Source: Phenylobacterium sp. J367 (lineage in GTDB: Bacteria; Pseudomonadota; Alphaproteobacteria; Caulobacterales; Caulobacteraceae). Taken from it: a stretch of 64,000 nucleotides of DNA. Positions 51,180 through 59,914 of the stretch are shown one piece after another. The position numbers and the translations under genes were made by a program. Where the stretch lies: positions 3,912,501 through 3,976,500 of the forward strand of contig NZ_JAJONA010000001.1 in NCBI RefSeq assembly GCF_024699985.1, written 5' to 3'. Position 1 is the stretch's first letter. Each line of letters begins with the position of its first letter. The notes beneath the pieces are model-generated. The model searched no databases. It saw nothing but the letters and a program-made list of their open reading frames with translations, and had not been told where the DNA came from.

Positions 51180-52707
51180 AGCTGGAGCCCGCGTTCGACG
51201 ACTTCCAGTCGACCTACGACGCGGGCGCCCCCAGCTCGTCTGGACGCGCCTGATCGACGACCTGGAGACGCCGGTCTCGGCCTATCTGAAGATCGGCCAC
51301 GGCCGCCCCTACGCCTTCCTGTTCGAAAGCGTCGAGGGCGGCGCGTTCCGCGCCCGCTATTCGATCATCACGCTGAACCCCGACCTCGTCTGGCGCTGCC
51401 GGGGCGACAAGGCCGAGATCGCCGAGGGCGACGACATCGCCGCCGGCCGCTTCACCGAACAGCCCGGCGGCGCGCTCGATAGCCTGCGCGACCTCGTGGC
51501 CCGCTCGCGGATCGAGCTGCCGGCCGGCCTGCCGCCGCCGTCGGCCGGCCTGTTCGGGGCCATCGGCTACGACATGATCCGGCTCACCGAGCACCTGCCG
51601 GACGTCAATCCCGACCCGCTGGGCCTGCCGGACGGCGTCATGACCCGCCCGTCGGTCGTGGCCATCTTCGACGCCATCGCCCAGGAGATCTTGCTGGTCA
51701 CCCCGGTCCGGCCGAACGGGCTCCCGGCGGCCGAGGCCTATGCGGCGGCCGAGGCGCGGCTCGCCAAGGTCCGGGCCGACAGTCAGCGCCCGACCCCGCC
51801 GCTCGCCGGCGACGGCCAGCCCGAGCCGGACCGCTTCACCTCCCCGGTCAGCCGGGAGCGCTACCGCGAGATCGTCGAGACGGCGAAGGACTACATCCGG
51901 GCCGGCGACATCTTCCAGGTGGTGCCCAGCCACCGCTTCCGCAGCCCGTTCGACCGCGATCCCTTCGCCCTCTACCGGTCGCTCCGGCGGATGAACCCCT
52001 CGCCCTTCCTGTTCTACCTGGACTTCGGCGACTTCCAGCTCGCCGGCTCCTCGCCGGAGATCCTGGTCCGGCTGCGCGACGGCAAGATCACCATCCGGCC
52101 CATCGCCGGCACCCGGCCGCGCGGCGAGACGCCCAGCGAGGACGCCGCCCTCGAACAGGACCTGATCAACGACCCGAAGGAGCGCGCCGAGCACCTGATG
52201 CTGCTCGACCTCGGCCGCAACGACGTGGGCCGGGTCGCCATGCTGAAGTCCGCCGGCGCCAACGAACCCCCGCCGAGGGCCCGCGGCCCCCGCGTGCGCG
52301 TCACCGACAGCTTCTTCGTCGAGCGCTACAGCCACGTCATGCACCTGGTCTCCAACGTCGAGGGCGACGCGCCCGAAGGCCTCGACCCGGTCGACGTGGT
52401 GATGGCCGCGCTTCCCGCCGGCACGCTCTCCGGCGCGCCCAAGGTCCGCGCCATGGAGATCATCGACGAGCTGGAGATCGAGAAGCGCGGCATCGGCTAC
52501 GCCGGCGGCGTCGGCTATTTCGGCGCCGACGGCTCGGTGGACACCTGCATCGTGCTCAGGACCGCCCTCTTCAAGGACGGGACCATGTACGTCCAGGCCG
52601 GCGGCGGCGTGGTCGCCGACAGCGATCCCGACGCCGAGTACGACGAGACCCTCCACAAGGCCCGCGCGCTGCGCCGCGCCGCCGAGGAAAGCTGGCGCTT
52701 CGTCTGA
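51176..52707 (+). CDS. trpE: Anthranilate synthase component I (one frame break)
   Basis: About 510 residues after repair. The start is a GTG at 51176 overlapping the ppiD stop. A C is missing from the run at 51228-51232; repaired, FQSTYDAGAPQLVWTRLIDD is continuous. The tryptophan-feedback motif region LESVE-like FLFESVEGGAFRARYS is present. Chorismate-site motifs include GDIFQVVPSHRF, SPEILVRL, TRPRGETPSEDA, LPAGTLSGAPKVRAMEIID and GYAGGVGYFG. It lies 1.6 kb from trpG rather than adjacent. Confidence 0.9.
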
Positions 52708-52736
52708 TCCCGGCGTCCGCCACGCTTGTCATCCCG

Positions 52737-52755
52737 GCTTGGGCGTCAGCCCAAG
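52737..52755. repeat. Short hairpin of the ATCCCGGCT-type repeat
   Basis: GCTTGGGCGTCAGCCCAAG forms an 8-base hairpin, preceded by GTCATCCCG and followed by ACCTGGACCCC. It resembles half of the repeat pair at 53587 and 53868, and lies 30 bases after the trpE stop. Confidence 0.55.
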
Positions 52756-52794
52756 ACCTGGACCCCTAATCACGGCGACGCAGGTCGAGCCCGG

Positions 52795-52910
52795 CCCTCT
52801 CCCTACCCTCTCCCTCTCGGGCTTCGCCCGGGGGAGAGGAGTGGAGCTGAGAGTCAAAGCCATCACCTCCTCTCCCCCGCGAAGCGGAGAGGGAGAGGGT
52901 AGGGAGAGGG
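52795..52910. repeat. Intergenic inverted-repeat element after trpE
   Basis: Left arm CCCTCTCCCTACCCTCTCCC with GGGCTTCGCCC; right arm CCGCGAAGCGG then GAGAGGGAGAGGGTAGGGAG. The arms are almost perfectly complementary over about 40 bases and separated by about 30. A likely transcription barrier or RNA hairpin downstream of trpE. Confidence 0.82.
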
Positions 52911-52965
52911 CCTGCAGCCGAAAAACCTTGACTTCGCCGGCTGCATCTGTTCTTGTTTCGTTCTC

Positions 52966-53577
52966 ATGGCCGACGACGCAGCCCAGCTTGGAGAAGACCG
53001 TCACACCGTGACGCTCCGCGCGCTCGCGGGGATGAGCCTGGAGCTCTGCCGCGACCTGCAGCACCGAGCCATGGAAGCCGAGAGCCCCGAGGACGCCGTC
53101 CGCCTCGCCACCGCCTTCCACCGGGTGAGCCGCGGCCTGCGCCAGACGCTGGCGTTGGAACTCAAGCTGGTCCGCTACAAGGACGATCTGCACTTCAAGG
53201 CTCAGGAGAAGGCCGACCTCGCCGAAGCCAAGGCGAAGGCCGAGGCCGAGACCCGTGAGATCGCCGTCGACCAGCGCCGCGACGGCGTCTGGACCCGGGT
53301 CGGCGACTGCTTCTGGACCGAGCACGAAGGCGCCGACTGGAACCTCCCCGACGACGGGATCGACAGACCCGACCGCCCGCCGCCCGAAGACCCCATGTGG
53401 GACAGGCTCGAGGCCTTCCTCGACGACGCCGAACAGCGCGACGACTTCCTCACCCGCGACTTCGACCTCCTCGTCATCGAAGCCTGCGACGCCATCGGCG
53501 CCGACCCCACCCTCATCTACGACATCCGCGGCCGCGAACGGGCCGAGCCCGAGCCCGAAACCGCCGACTCCAGCTAA
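52966..53577 (+). CDS. Uncharacterised charged, cytosolic protein
   Basis: 203 residues starting MADDAAQLGEDRHTVTLRAL. No signal or membrane segment. Helical and rich in Asp, Glu, Arg and Ala, with a coiled stretch (KAQEKADLAEAKAKAEAE, about 88-105) and a Trp/Asp-rich middle (WTEHEGADWNLPDDGID). Codon use matches the neighbours, so it is likely a real native gene. I recognise no family. It sits alone between two repeat clusters in the trpE-trpG gap. Confidence 0.78.
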   Translation: MADDAAQLGEDRHTVTLRALAGMSLELCRDLQHRAMEAESPEDAVRLATAFHRVSRGLRQTLALELKLVRYKDDLHFKAQEKADLAEAKAKAEAETREIAVDQRRDGVWTRVGDCFWTEHEGADWNLPDDGIDRPDRPPPEDPMWDRLEAFLDDAEQRDDFLTRDFDLLVIEACDAIGADPTLIYDIRGRERAEPEPETADSS

Positions 53578-53973
53578 CCCCCCTCCGCTCATCCCGGCGA
53601 AAGCCGGGATCCAAGCCGAGGCCGCAGCCGCGCTGCGCGCGGAAGACGAACCACAGAACCACACAGAAGGCGGGCCACGGGATGGCCAGGCGCCTCCATC
53701 ACCATGCGCGCCTTCCAGGCGCGCGAGTCACGCCCGCCATCTCCCCGACCTCAACCTGTTCAGCCCCTACTGTGTGGTTCTGTGTGGTTCTGTGGTTCCA
53801 AACCCGGACCGCACCCGCGCCCGCCGGCCAGCACCCGCGAGATCCGTGGTTCCAAACCCACCCTCAGCCTGGATCCCGGCTTTCGCCGGGATGAGCGGAG
53901 AAGGAGCGGATCAAGGTCGTGGCTTTCGCGCCCTTCGTGGGTCCAGACCCGGACCGGCAAGGCGCCCAGCGCC
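53578..53973. repeat. Gene-free gap with nested inverted repeats
   Basis: No gene is supported here. An outer pair, CTCATCCCGGCGAAAGCCGG near 53587 and CCGGCTTTCGCCGGGATGAG near 53875, are inverted copies, each also a hairpin. Inside lies another pair: GAACCACAGAACCACACAG near 53648 and CTGTGTGGTTCTGTGGTTC near 53782, with a short direct duplication (TGTGTGGTTC twice). Fragments GTGGTTCCAAACCC recur near 53796 and 53844. The whole resembles a composite of small dispersed intergenic elements. Confidence 0.75.
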
Positions 53974-54162
53974 CTACTCCACGGTCTCCACCACGTGCTG
54001 GGTCACGACCGGCGGCGCCAGGATCATCGCCGTCGCGAAGCCCAGCGCGGTCGCCGCGGCCAGCGCCGCCGCCGCCACCACGGGCCACAGCCGCTCCCGC
54101 CGCGCCGGTCCGGCGACCAGCCTGCGCGCGCGCTCGACAGCCTCGGTATCCAGGGCGGACAT
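53974..54162 (-). CDS. Small single-pass membrane protein
   Basis: 62 residues starting MSALDTEAVERARRLVAG. One transmembrane helix (about 27-49, LWPVVAAAALAAATALGFAT), positive residues before it (PARRERL) and a short tail ending in VVETVE. Divergent from trpG. The size and plan suit a real short gene, but there is no motif for a function. Confidence 0.6.
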   Translation of the reverse strand: MSALDTEAVERARRLVAGPARRERLWPVVAAAALAAATALGFATAMILAPPVVTQHVVETVE

Positions 54163-54186
54163 GGATGGAGGATCGCCGGAGTCGTC

Positions 54187-54246
54187 CCCATCTCCAATTG
54201 GCCCATCTCCAATTGGCCCATCTCCAATCCACCCATCGCCAATCGG
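54187..54246. repeat. Four tandem 15-base repeats upstream of trpG
   Basis: Four consecutive units: CCCATCTCCAATTGG twice exactly, then CCCATCTCCAATCCA and CCCATCGCCAATCGG. The array lies 41 bases upstream of the trpG ATG and 25 bases upstream of the divergent small membrane-protein start, so it is placed where operators for both genes would be. Confidence 0.9.
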
Positions 54247-54286
54247 CGCGCTTGGCGGACCGCCCCTCTGCCCCTAGAGAGAACCC

Positions 54287-54877
54287 ATGATCCTGGTGAT
54301 CGATAACTACGACAGCTTCACCTACAACCTCGTCCACTACCTGAACGAGCTGGGGGCGGAGACCGTCGTCCACCGCAACGACGCGGTGAGCGTGGCCGAG
54401 GCGCTCGGGCTGAAGCCCCAGGGCGTGCTGCTGTCGCCCGGCCCCTGCACCCCCAACGAGGCCGGCATCTGCCTCGACCTTCTGGCCGCCGCCCCCGACG
54501 ACCTGCCGATCTTCGGCGTCTGCCTGGGCCACCAGTCGATCGGCCAGGCGTTCGGCGGCGAGGTGGTCCGCGCCAAGGCCCTGATGCACGGCAAGACCAG
54601 CCAGATCCATCACGAGGGCAAGGGCGTATTCAAGGGCCTGAAGGCCCCCTTCACCGCCACCCGCTACCACTCGCTCGCCGTCGAGCAGCAGGTGCTGCCG
54701 GACGTGCTGGAGGTCACCGCCTGGACCGAGGACGGCGAGATCATGGGCGTCCAGCACAAGACGCGGCCGATCCACGGGGTGCAGTTCCACCCGGAGTCCA
54801 TCGCCACCGAATGCGGCCACGAGCTGCTCGGCAACTTCCTCGACATCGCCGGCGTGAAGCGCCTGGCCACCGCCTGA
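54287..54877 (+). CDS. trpG: Anthranilate synthase component II (glutamine amidotransferase)
   Basis: 196 residues. Class I amidotransferase with [14 protein letters not shown] at the start, oxyanion [10 protein letters not shown], nucleophile Cys in [16 protein letters not shown] (about residue 80), and the His-Glu pair in [14 protein letters not shown]. Supplies ammonia to TrpE. Preceded by AGAGAGAACCC as ribosome site. First gene of trpGDC. Confidence 0.95.
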   Translation: MILVIDNYDSFTYNLVHYLNELGAETVVHRNDAVSVAEALGLKPQGVLLSPGPCTPNEAGICLDLLAAAPDDLPIFGVCLGHQSIGQAFGGEVVRAKALMHGKTSQIHHEGKGVFKGLKAPFTATRYHSLAVEQQVLPDVLEVTAWTEDGEIMGVQHKTRPIHGVQFHPESIATECGHELLGNFLDIAGVKRLATA

Positions 54878-54887
54878 CCCGGGACCC

Positions 54888-55907
54888 ATGTCCGACCTCT
54901 TCAAGCCGCTCCTGCAGCGCCTGGCCGACGGCGCGACCCTTTCGGAGGAGGACGCCGACGAGTTCTTCGCCGCCTGCCTGCGCGGCGAGCCGACGCCCGC
55001 GCAGGTCGGCGCGGCGCTGACCGCCATGCGCATGCGCGGCGAGACCATGGGCGAGATCACCGCCTGCGCGCGGGCCATGCGCCGCGCCGCCATCCACATC
55101 GAGCCGGGCTTCCCGACCATCGACGTCTGCGGCACCGGCGGCGACGGCCTGCACACGCTCAACATCTCCACCGCCGCGGCCTTCGTGGCGGCCGGCGGCG
55201 GCCTGAAGGTCGCCAAGCACGGCAATCGCGCCCTGTCCTCGAAGTCCGGGGGCGCCGACGTGCTCTCCGAGCTGGGCGTCAACCTCGCCGCCCCGCCCGA
55301 GACCCATCTGAAGGCGCTGGAGGAGGCGAACATCTGCTTCCTGTTCGCCCCGGCCCACCACGGCGCCATGCGCCACGTGTCGCCGATCCGCACCGAGCTC
55401 GGCTTCCGGACCATCTTCAACCTGCTGGGCCCGCTGACCAATCCGGCCGGCGCGAAGCGCCAGGTGGTCGGCGTCTTCGCCGAACGCTGGGTCTCGCCGC
55501 TCGCCCAGGTGCTGGGCGCGCTGGGCGCCGAGCGCGCCTGGGTGGTCCACGGCGGCGGCATGGACGAGATGACGACCACCGGCGAGACCAGCGTGGCGGA
55601 GTTCCGCAACGGCCAGGTCCGGCTCTTCACCATCACGCCTGAGGCCGTCGGCCTGCCGCGCGCGGCGCTGGCCGACCTCACGGGCGGCACGCCGGCCGAG
55701 AACGCCAAGGCGCTCCGCGGCCTGCTCGAAGGCGAGAAGGGTCCCTATCGCGACGTGGTGGCGCTGAACGCCGCCGCCGCCTTCCTGGTGGACGAGAAGG
55801 TCGAGACCCTGCGCGAAGGCGTGGAGATGGCCGCCCGGGTGATCGACGAGGGCAAGGCGCTGGCCGCCCTCGACCGCCTGGCGGATATCACCAAGACCTA
55901 CGCATGA
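54888..55907 (+). CDS. trpD: Anthranilate phosphoribosyltransferase
   Basis: 339 residues. Pyrophosphate-binding [16 protein letters not shown] (about residues 80-95), [21 protein letters not shown], and [20 protein letters not shown]. Second step after anthranilate synthase. Starts 10 bases after trpG and ends overlapping trpC (ATGA). Confidence 0.96.
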   Translation: MSDLFKPLLQRLADGATLSEEDADEFFAACLRGEPTPAQVGAALTAMRMRGETMGEITACARAMRRAAIHIEPGFPTIDVCGTGGDGLHTLNISTAAAFVAAGGGLKVAKHGNRALSSKSGGADVLSELGVNLAAPPETHLKALEEANICFLFAPAHHGAMRHVSPIRTELGFRTIFNLLGPLTNPAGAKRQVVGVFAERWVSPLAQVLGALGAERAWVVHGGGMDEMTTTGETSVAEFRNGQVRLFTITPEAVGLPRAALADLTGGTPAENAKALRGLLEGEKGPYRDVVALNAAAAFLVDEKVETLREGVEMAARVIDEGKALAALDRLADITKTYA

Positions 55908-56692
55908 GCGACATCCTCGACCGGATCGCCGCCTACAAGCGTGACGAGGTCGCCGCCCGCAAGGCCGGGCGCACCCAGGGCATGGTCGAGGCCGCGGCCC
56001 GCGCCGCGCCCGCCCCGCGCGGCTTCAAGGCCGCCCTGGAGCGCGCCCACGGCCCCGGCCGCCTCGCCCTGATCGCCGAGATCAAGAAGGCCTCGCCCTC
56101 CAAGGGCCTGATCCGCGAGGACTTCGACCCGCCGGCGCTCGCCCGCGCCTATGAGGCCGGCGGCGCGGCCTGCCTCTCCGTGCTCACCGACACGCCCAGC
56201 TTCCAGGGCGCCGACGCCTACCTGACCGCCGCCCACCAGGCGACGGGTCTGCCCTGCCTGCGCAAGGAGTTCCTGGTCGACCCCTGGCAGGTGGCCGAGG
56301 CCCGGGCGCTCTCGGCCGACGCCATCCTGGTGATCCTGGCCATGGTCGACGACACGCTCGCCGCCGAGCTGGTGGCCGAGGCCCGCCGCCTGGGCATGGA
56401 CGCGCTCGTCGAGGTCCACGACGAGGCCGAGATGGACCGCGCCGGGGCGCTCGGCGCCGACCTCGTGGGCGTCAACAACCGCGACCTCCGCACCTTTACC
56501 GTCGACCTCGCGATCACCGAGCGTCTCGCCGCCCGCGCGCCCACGGACGCCCTGCTCGTCACCGAGAGCGGCATCTTCACGGCCGAGGACGCCGCCCGCC
56601 TGGAACGCTCGGGCGCGAAGGCCATGCTGGTCGGGGAGAGCCTGATGCGCCAGGCCGACGTCGCCGCCGCGACTCGCGCCCTGCTCGGCTGA
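55904..56692 (+). CDS. trpC: Indole-3-glycerol phosphate synthase
   Basis: 262 residues. TIM barrel with [19 protein letters not shown] (catalytic Glu and Lys), [26 protein letters not shown] and [12 protein letters not shown]. Monofunctional; TrpF is not fused. Last trp gene in this cluster; the lexA promoter region begins immediately after it. Confidence 0.96.
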   Translation: MSDILDRIAAYKRDEVAARKAGRTQGMVEAAARAAPAPRGFKAALERAHGPGRLALIAEIKKASPSKGLIREDFDPPALARAYEAGGAACLSVLTDTPSFQGADAYLTAAHQATGLPCLRKEFLVDPWQVAEARALSADAILVILAMVDDTLAAELVAEARRLGMDALVEVHDEAEMDRAGALGADLVGVNNRDLRTFTVDLAITERLAARAPTDALLVTESGIFTAEDAARLERSGAKAMLVGESLMRQADVAAATRALLG

Positions 56693-56762
56693 GTCGCCGC
56701 CGCGCCCTCCGAAATTTGATCAGCGGTTTCAATGGCCTCGTCGGTAACTTGACATTAACGAG

Positions 56763-56777
56763 GAACACCTAGAGAAC
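56763..56777. promoter_or_regulatory. LexA (SOS) box, exact match
   Basis: GAAC-ACCTAGA-GAAC, a perfect match to the alphaproteobacterial operator GAAC-N7-GAAC (GTTC-N7-GTTC on the other strand), 41 bases before the lexA start and on the expected -10 region. Confidence 0.9.
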
Positions 56778-56786
56778 ATCGACAAG

Positions 56787-56801
56787 GTTTTCGATTTGTT
56801 C
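56787..56801. promoter_or_regulatory. Second LexA (SOS) box, one mismatch
   Basis: GTTT-TCGATTT-GTTC differs from GTTC-N7-GTTC at one base. It lies 24 bases, a little over two helical turns, downstream of the first box, which would suit cooperative repression. Confidence 0.7.
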
Positions 56802-56817
56802 CTCAGGGACTAGCGCC

Positions 56818-57511
56818 ATGCTCACCCGTAAGCAGCACGAACTGCTCATGTTCATCCACGAACGGATCAAGGAGACCGGCGTGTCTCCCTCCTTCGACGA
56901 GATGAAGGAGGCGCTGGATCTGGCCTCGAAGTCCGGCATCCACCGCCTGATCACCGCCCTGGAGGAGCGCGGCTTCCTGCGCCGCCTGCCCCACCGGGCC
57001 CGCGCCCTGGAGGTCGTGAAGCTGCCGCAGCAGGCCACCGCCGCCGCCCCGCCCAAGGGCCGCGCGCCCTTCAAGCCCCAGCTCGTCGAAGCCGGTCAGG
57101 CCGGCGGCCTGCCGGTGGCCAACGACTCCCGGGACCTGCCGATCCTCGGCAAGATCGCCGCCGGCACCCCCCATCGAGGCGATCCAGCAGGAGCGCGACC
57201 GCCTCCCCGTCCCCGAGGCGATCCTCGGCGCCGGCGAGCACTTCGTCCTGGAGATCTCCGGCGACTCGATGATCAACGCCGGCATCCTCGACGGCGACTT
57301 CGTGGTCATCCGCCGCACCGACAGCGCCCAGTCGGGCGACATCGTCGTGGCCCTGGTCAACGGCGAGGAAGCCACGCTGAAGCGCATCCGCAAGAAGGGC
57401 GCGTCCATCGCCCTGGAGGCCGCCAACCCGGCCTACGAGACCCGCATCTTCGGCCCCGACCAGGTCGCCGTGCAGGGCCGCCTCGTTGGCCTGATCCGCC
57501 GCTACCACTAG
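56818..57511 (+). CDS. lexA: SOS repressor LexA (one frame break)
   Basis: About 230 residues after repair. Winged HTH (1-70): [39 protein letters not shown], then [20 protein letters not shown]. An extra C at 57167-57172 interrupts just after GKIAAGTP; the self-cleavage site that normally reads Ala-Gly (here IAAGTPIEA) is at this spot. Then [20 protein letters not shown] carries the catalytic Ser and the Lys lies in [15 protein letters not shown]. Two SOS boxes precede it, so it is self-repressed. Confidence 0.92.
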
Positions 57512-57522
57512 GCCGATCCCGC

Positions 57523-57575
57523 CCCTCTCTCAGGCCCGCCAGCGCCATGGGAGAGGCCGGGAGAGGACGGCGCAG
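57523..57575. repeat. Partial CCTCTCTC-type repeat between lexA and comEC
   Basis: GCCCCTCTCTCAGGCCC and GGGAGAGGCCGGGAGAGG form an imperfect short inverted repeat between convergent genes. It looks like a decayed copy of the larger elements. Nothing else is seen in 57512-57703. Confidence 0.45.
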
Positions 57576-57703
57576 GCGAACAGCCCCGCCCTCCCCTTGA
57601 ACCCCCCTCGCACGCAGCCAAATCCGTTGCGACCAGGTCTGTCGCAGGGCCGTGGTCCCCTGGTCCGATGTCCAGAGGCGACACCGCCGGCCCAGGCCCC
57701 CTG

Positions 57704-59914
57704 TCAGCGACGACGCGGATCCGGCCCCCAGGTCCAGGGGCGATGGCCGCGCAGGTCCTGCGCCCAGGTCACCCGCCACGTCCCGTCCGCCTGACGGTGC
57801 AGTTCGGCCGAGCCGCCCTTGCGGAAGTCGACGCCTGTCAGGACCACTCGCGCCCGGCAGCTCGCCGGGCGTTCGTCGTTGCGGATCACCACCACCTCGG
57901 CTGCGGCGCACATCGCCTCGGTCCGGCCGGGCTTCAGCGGCCGCTTCAGGTTCCACGCCTCCGCCAGCTTCACCGGCGCCTTCGCCTTAGGCAGGCAGCT
58001 CCAGCGGTCGCAGTCGTAGCCCTGGTCCGCGGCCTGCGGCGTCAGTCCACGCCGCCGCGCCCAGAGCTCGGCGCCGAACAGCTTCACGTCCGGCCGGAGC
58101 AGGAGCGCCGCCTTTTCGGACCTCACCGCGGCGGTCGCCCCGTCGGCGCTGACCCAGGCGTCCGGAACCGGCGGTCGGGGCGCGAGCAGCACGGCGAAGG
58201 CGAACGGCAGCCCGATCCACCGCAGCGGCCCCTTCCAGAGGCAGAGCCACAGGATGCCGAGGAACGCCACCGCCAGGGTCCAGGCCGGTCCGCTCGGCAC
58301 GACCACCTGCGCCATGGGCGCGGCGGCCGCGATCGCGGCCACCCGGTTCATGGCCTCGATGCCGAGCCCCGCGGCCGCCAGCGGCGCGTCGCCCAGGCCG
58401 AAGGGCGTCAGCGCCGCGCCGACGGCGAGCCCCGGCATCATCAGGAAGGACGAGATCGGCGCGACCACCAGATTGGCCGCCAGGCCCCAGGTCGAGACCC
58501 GGTTGAAGTGCTGCATGGCGAAGGGTCCGGTGGCCAGGCCCGCCACGAAGCTCGCGGCGATGCTGATGGCGATCCACGCGCCGGCCGCCTGCAGCGTCCG
58601 GATCGGCCACGGGACCTCGATCTCCCGGATCGGCCTGGGCCACCGCTCGGCGAGGGCCACCAGCGCCGCGGTGGCAGCAAACGACATCTGGAAGCCGGGT
58701 TCGGTCACCGCCTCCGGCTGCAGCAGCAGCACGGCCATCGCTGCGAGCGCCAGGGCGTGCAGGCTGATCGCCTGACGGTCGACGAGGATGGCCCCGAACG
58801 CCACGGCCGCGGTCACGGCGGCCCGCTCGGCCGGCGGCGGCGCGCCGGAGAGCACGAGGTAGCCGCCGACGGCGGCCAATCCGACGAGGGCGGCCACCTT
58901 CTTCCCGTGGATCCGCAGCGCCAGCCAGGGCCAGGCGGCGATGCCGAGCCGGGCCGCGGCGAACGCGAACCCGCCGACGATCGCCATGTGCAGGCCGGAG
59001 ATCGAGATGATGTGCGCCAGGCCCGCGGCCCGCAGGTTCTCCTCCTGCTCGCGCGGGATGAACGCCTCGTGGCCGGTGGTCATGGCCGCCGCGAGCCCGC
59101 CGGTGGCCGGCCCCAGCTCGTCGACGATCCGCCGCGACAGCTCCCAGCGCACGGCGTTGATGCGCATCTGCCAGCGCAGCCGCCACGGCGGCTCGGCGAG
59201 CGGCTCCCAGGTCACCGGCGGGCTGAGCGCGAAACCCACGCCGCCGACGCTCTCGAAGAAGGCGTCGCGGGCGAAGTCGTAGGCCCCAGGCGCGGCCGGC
59301 GGGGGCGGCGCGTTGACGATGGCCAGCAGGCGCACCGGCGATCCCGGCGCCGGCACGGGGGCGCCCGGGCGCAGCGTCACCCGGATGCGGATCGGCGTCG
59401 CCGCCGGGCCCCAGTCGCCGATCCGGGCCGGCGCGATCAGCAGCCGCTGGCCGCCCTCGCCCGGGCTCGCCACGTCCACGACCCAGCCCTCGATCCGCTG
59501 CGGCTCGCCGCCGGCCGGCGCGACGGGCGCCCAGACGCGCTCGGTCCGCACCTTGGCCAGGCCGAAGCCGCCGATGGCGCAGGCGGAGAGCACCAGGACC
59601 GCCGTGAGGATGCGAACGCTAGAGCGCGCCGCGCCGGCCAGCAGCAGCCCCGCAATCGCCAGGCAGGCCCAGGCGACCGTCGCCATCGGCTCCCTCGGCA
59701 GGCTGAAGTAGAGCGCCGCGCCGAGGCCGAAGGCGACCGGCGTCCAGAGCGTCCAGCGATCTGCCTGGGCTCCGACTTGCGCCTTGAGCCACCCGAGCGC
59801 CGCAGCAAGGCTAGGAGCCCGGCGGAATCCGCGTGCTAAGAGGCGCCGCCCAGGCGCCCGGCGCCCCCCTTCCCCAGCTTCACGAAAATCGATGTCCGAC
59901 CGACCCGTCGTCAC
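57704..59914 (-). CDS. comEC: ComEC/Rec2-type DNA uptake channel protein
   Basis: Up to 736 residues. N-terminal helices, DUF4131 region (about 60-220, with GWVVDVASPGEGGQRLLIAP), then the Competence domain with LAHIISISGLHMAIVGGF (about 310-327) and many transmembrane helices. The C-terminal about 150 residues are soluble and correspond to a shortened beta-lactamase-like part without the HxHxDH motif. The ATG at 59914 would overlap the divergent gltX start by 23 bases, so the true start may lie further in, ahead of the first helix (LWTPVAFGLGAALYF). Confidence 0.88.
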   Translation of the reverse strand: MTTGRSDIDFREAGEGGRRAPGRRLLARGFRRAPSLAAALGWLKAQVGAQADRWTLWTPVAFGLGAALYFSLPREPMATVAWACLAIAGLLLAGAARSSVRILTAVLVLSACAIGGFGLAKVRTERVWAPVAPAGGEPQRIEGWVVDVASPGEGGQRLLIAPARIGDWGPAATPIRIRVTLRPGAPVPAPGSPVRLLAIVNAPPPPAAPGAYDFARDAFFESVGGVGFALSPPVTWEPLAEPPWRLRWQMRINAVRWELSRRIVDELGPATGGLAAAMTTGHEAFIPREQEENLRAAGLAHIISISGLHMAIVGGFAFAAARLGIAAWPWLALRIHGKKVAALVGLAAVGGYLVLSGAPPPAERAAVTAAVAFGAILVDRQAISLHALALAAMAVLLLQPEAVTEPGFQMSFAATAALVALAERWPRPIREIEVPWPIRTLQAAGAWIAISIAASFVAGLATGPFAMQHFNRVSTWGLAANLVVAPISSFLMMPGLAVGAALTPFGLGDAPLAAAGLGIEAMNRVAAIAAAAPMAQVVVPSGPAWTLAVAFLGILWLCLWKGPLRWIGLPFAFAVLLAPRPPVPDAWVSADGATAAVRSEKAALLLRPDVKLFGAELWARRRGLTPQAADQGYDCDRWSCLPKAKAPVKLAEAWNLKRPLKPGRTEAMCAAAEVVVIRNDERPASCRARVVLTGVDFRKGGSAELHRQADGTWRVTWAQDLRGHRPWTWGPDPRRR

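Larger units (their letters stand above)
56749..56817 (+). promoter_or_regulatory. lexA promoter with overlapping SOS boxes
   Basis: A TTGACA -35 element lies at 56749-56754; the -10 position falls near 56772-56777, inside the first SOS box. The interval 56693-56817 carries no gene. Confidence 0.6.

Noticed and set aside
54024..54242. Repetitive 72-residue minus-strand reading frame (GQLEMGQLEMG)
   Set aside because: It is the translation of the tandem repeat plus the shadow of the small membrane-protein gene, with no protein-like composition beyond that.
54154..54286. Tryptophan-rich leader peptide before trpG
   Set aside because: One frame through the 15-base repeats has Trp codons (PISNWPISNW), but it has no start codon nearby. 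The frame that does have an ATG (54161) contains no Trp. Attenuation is not supported.
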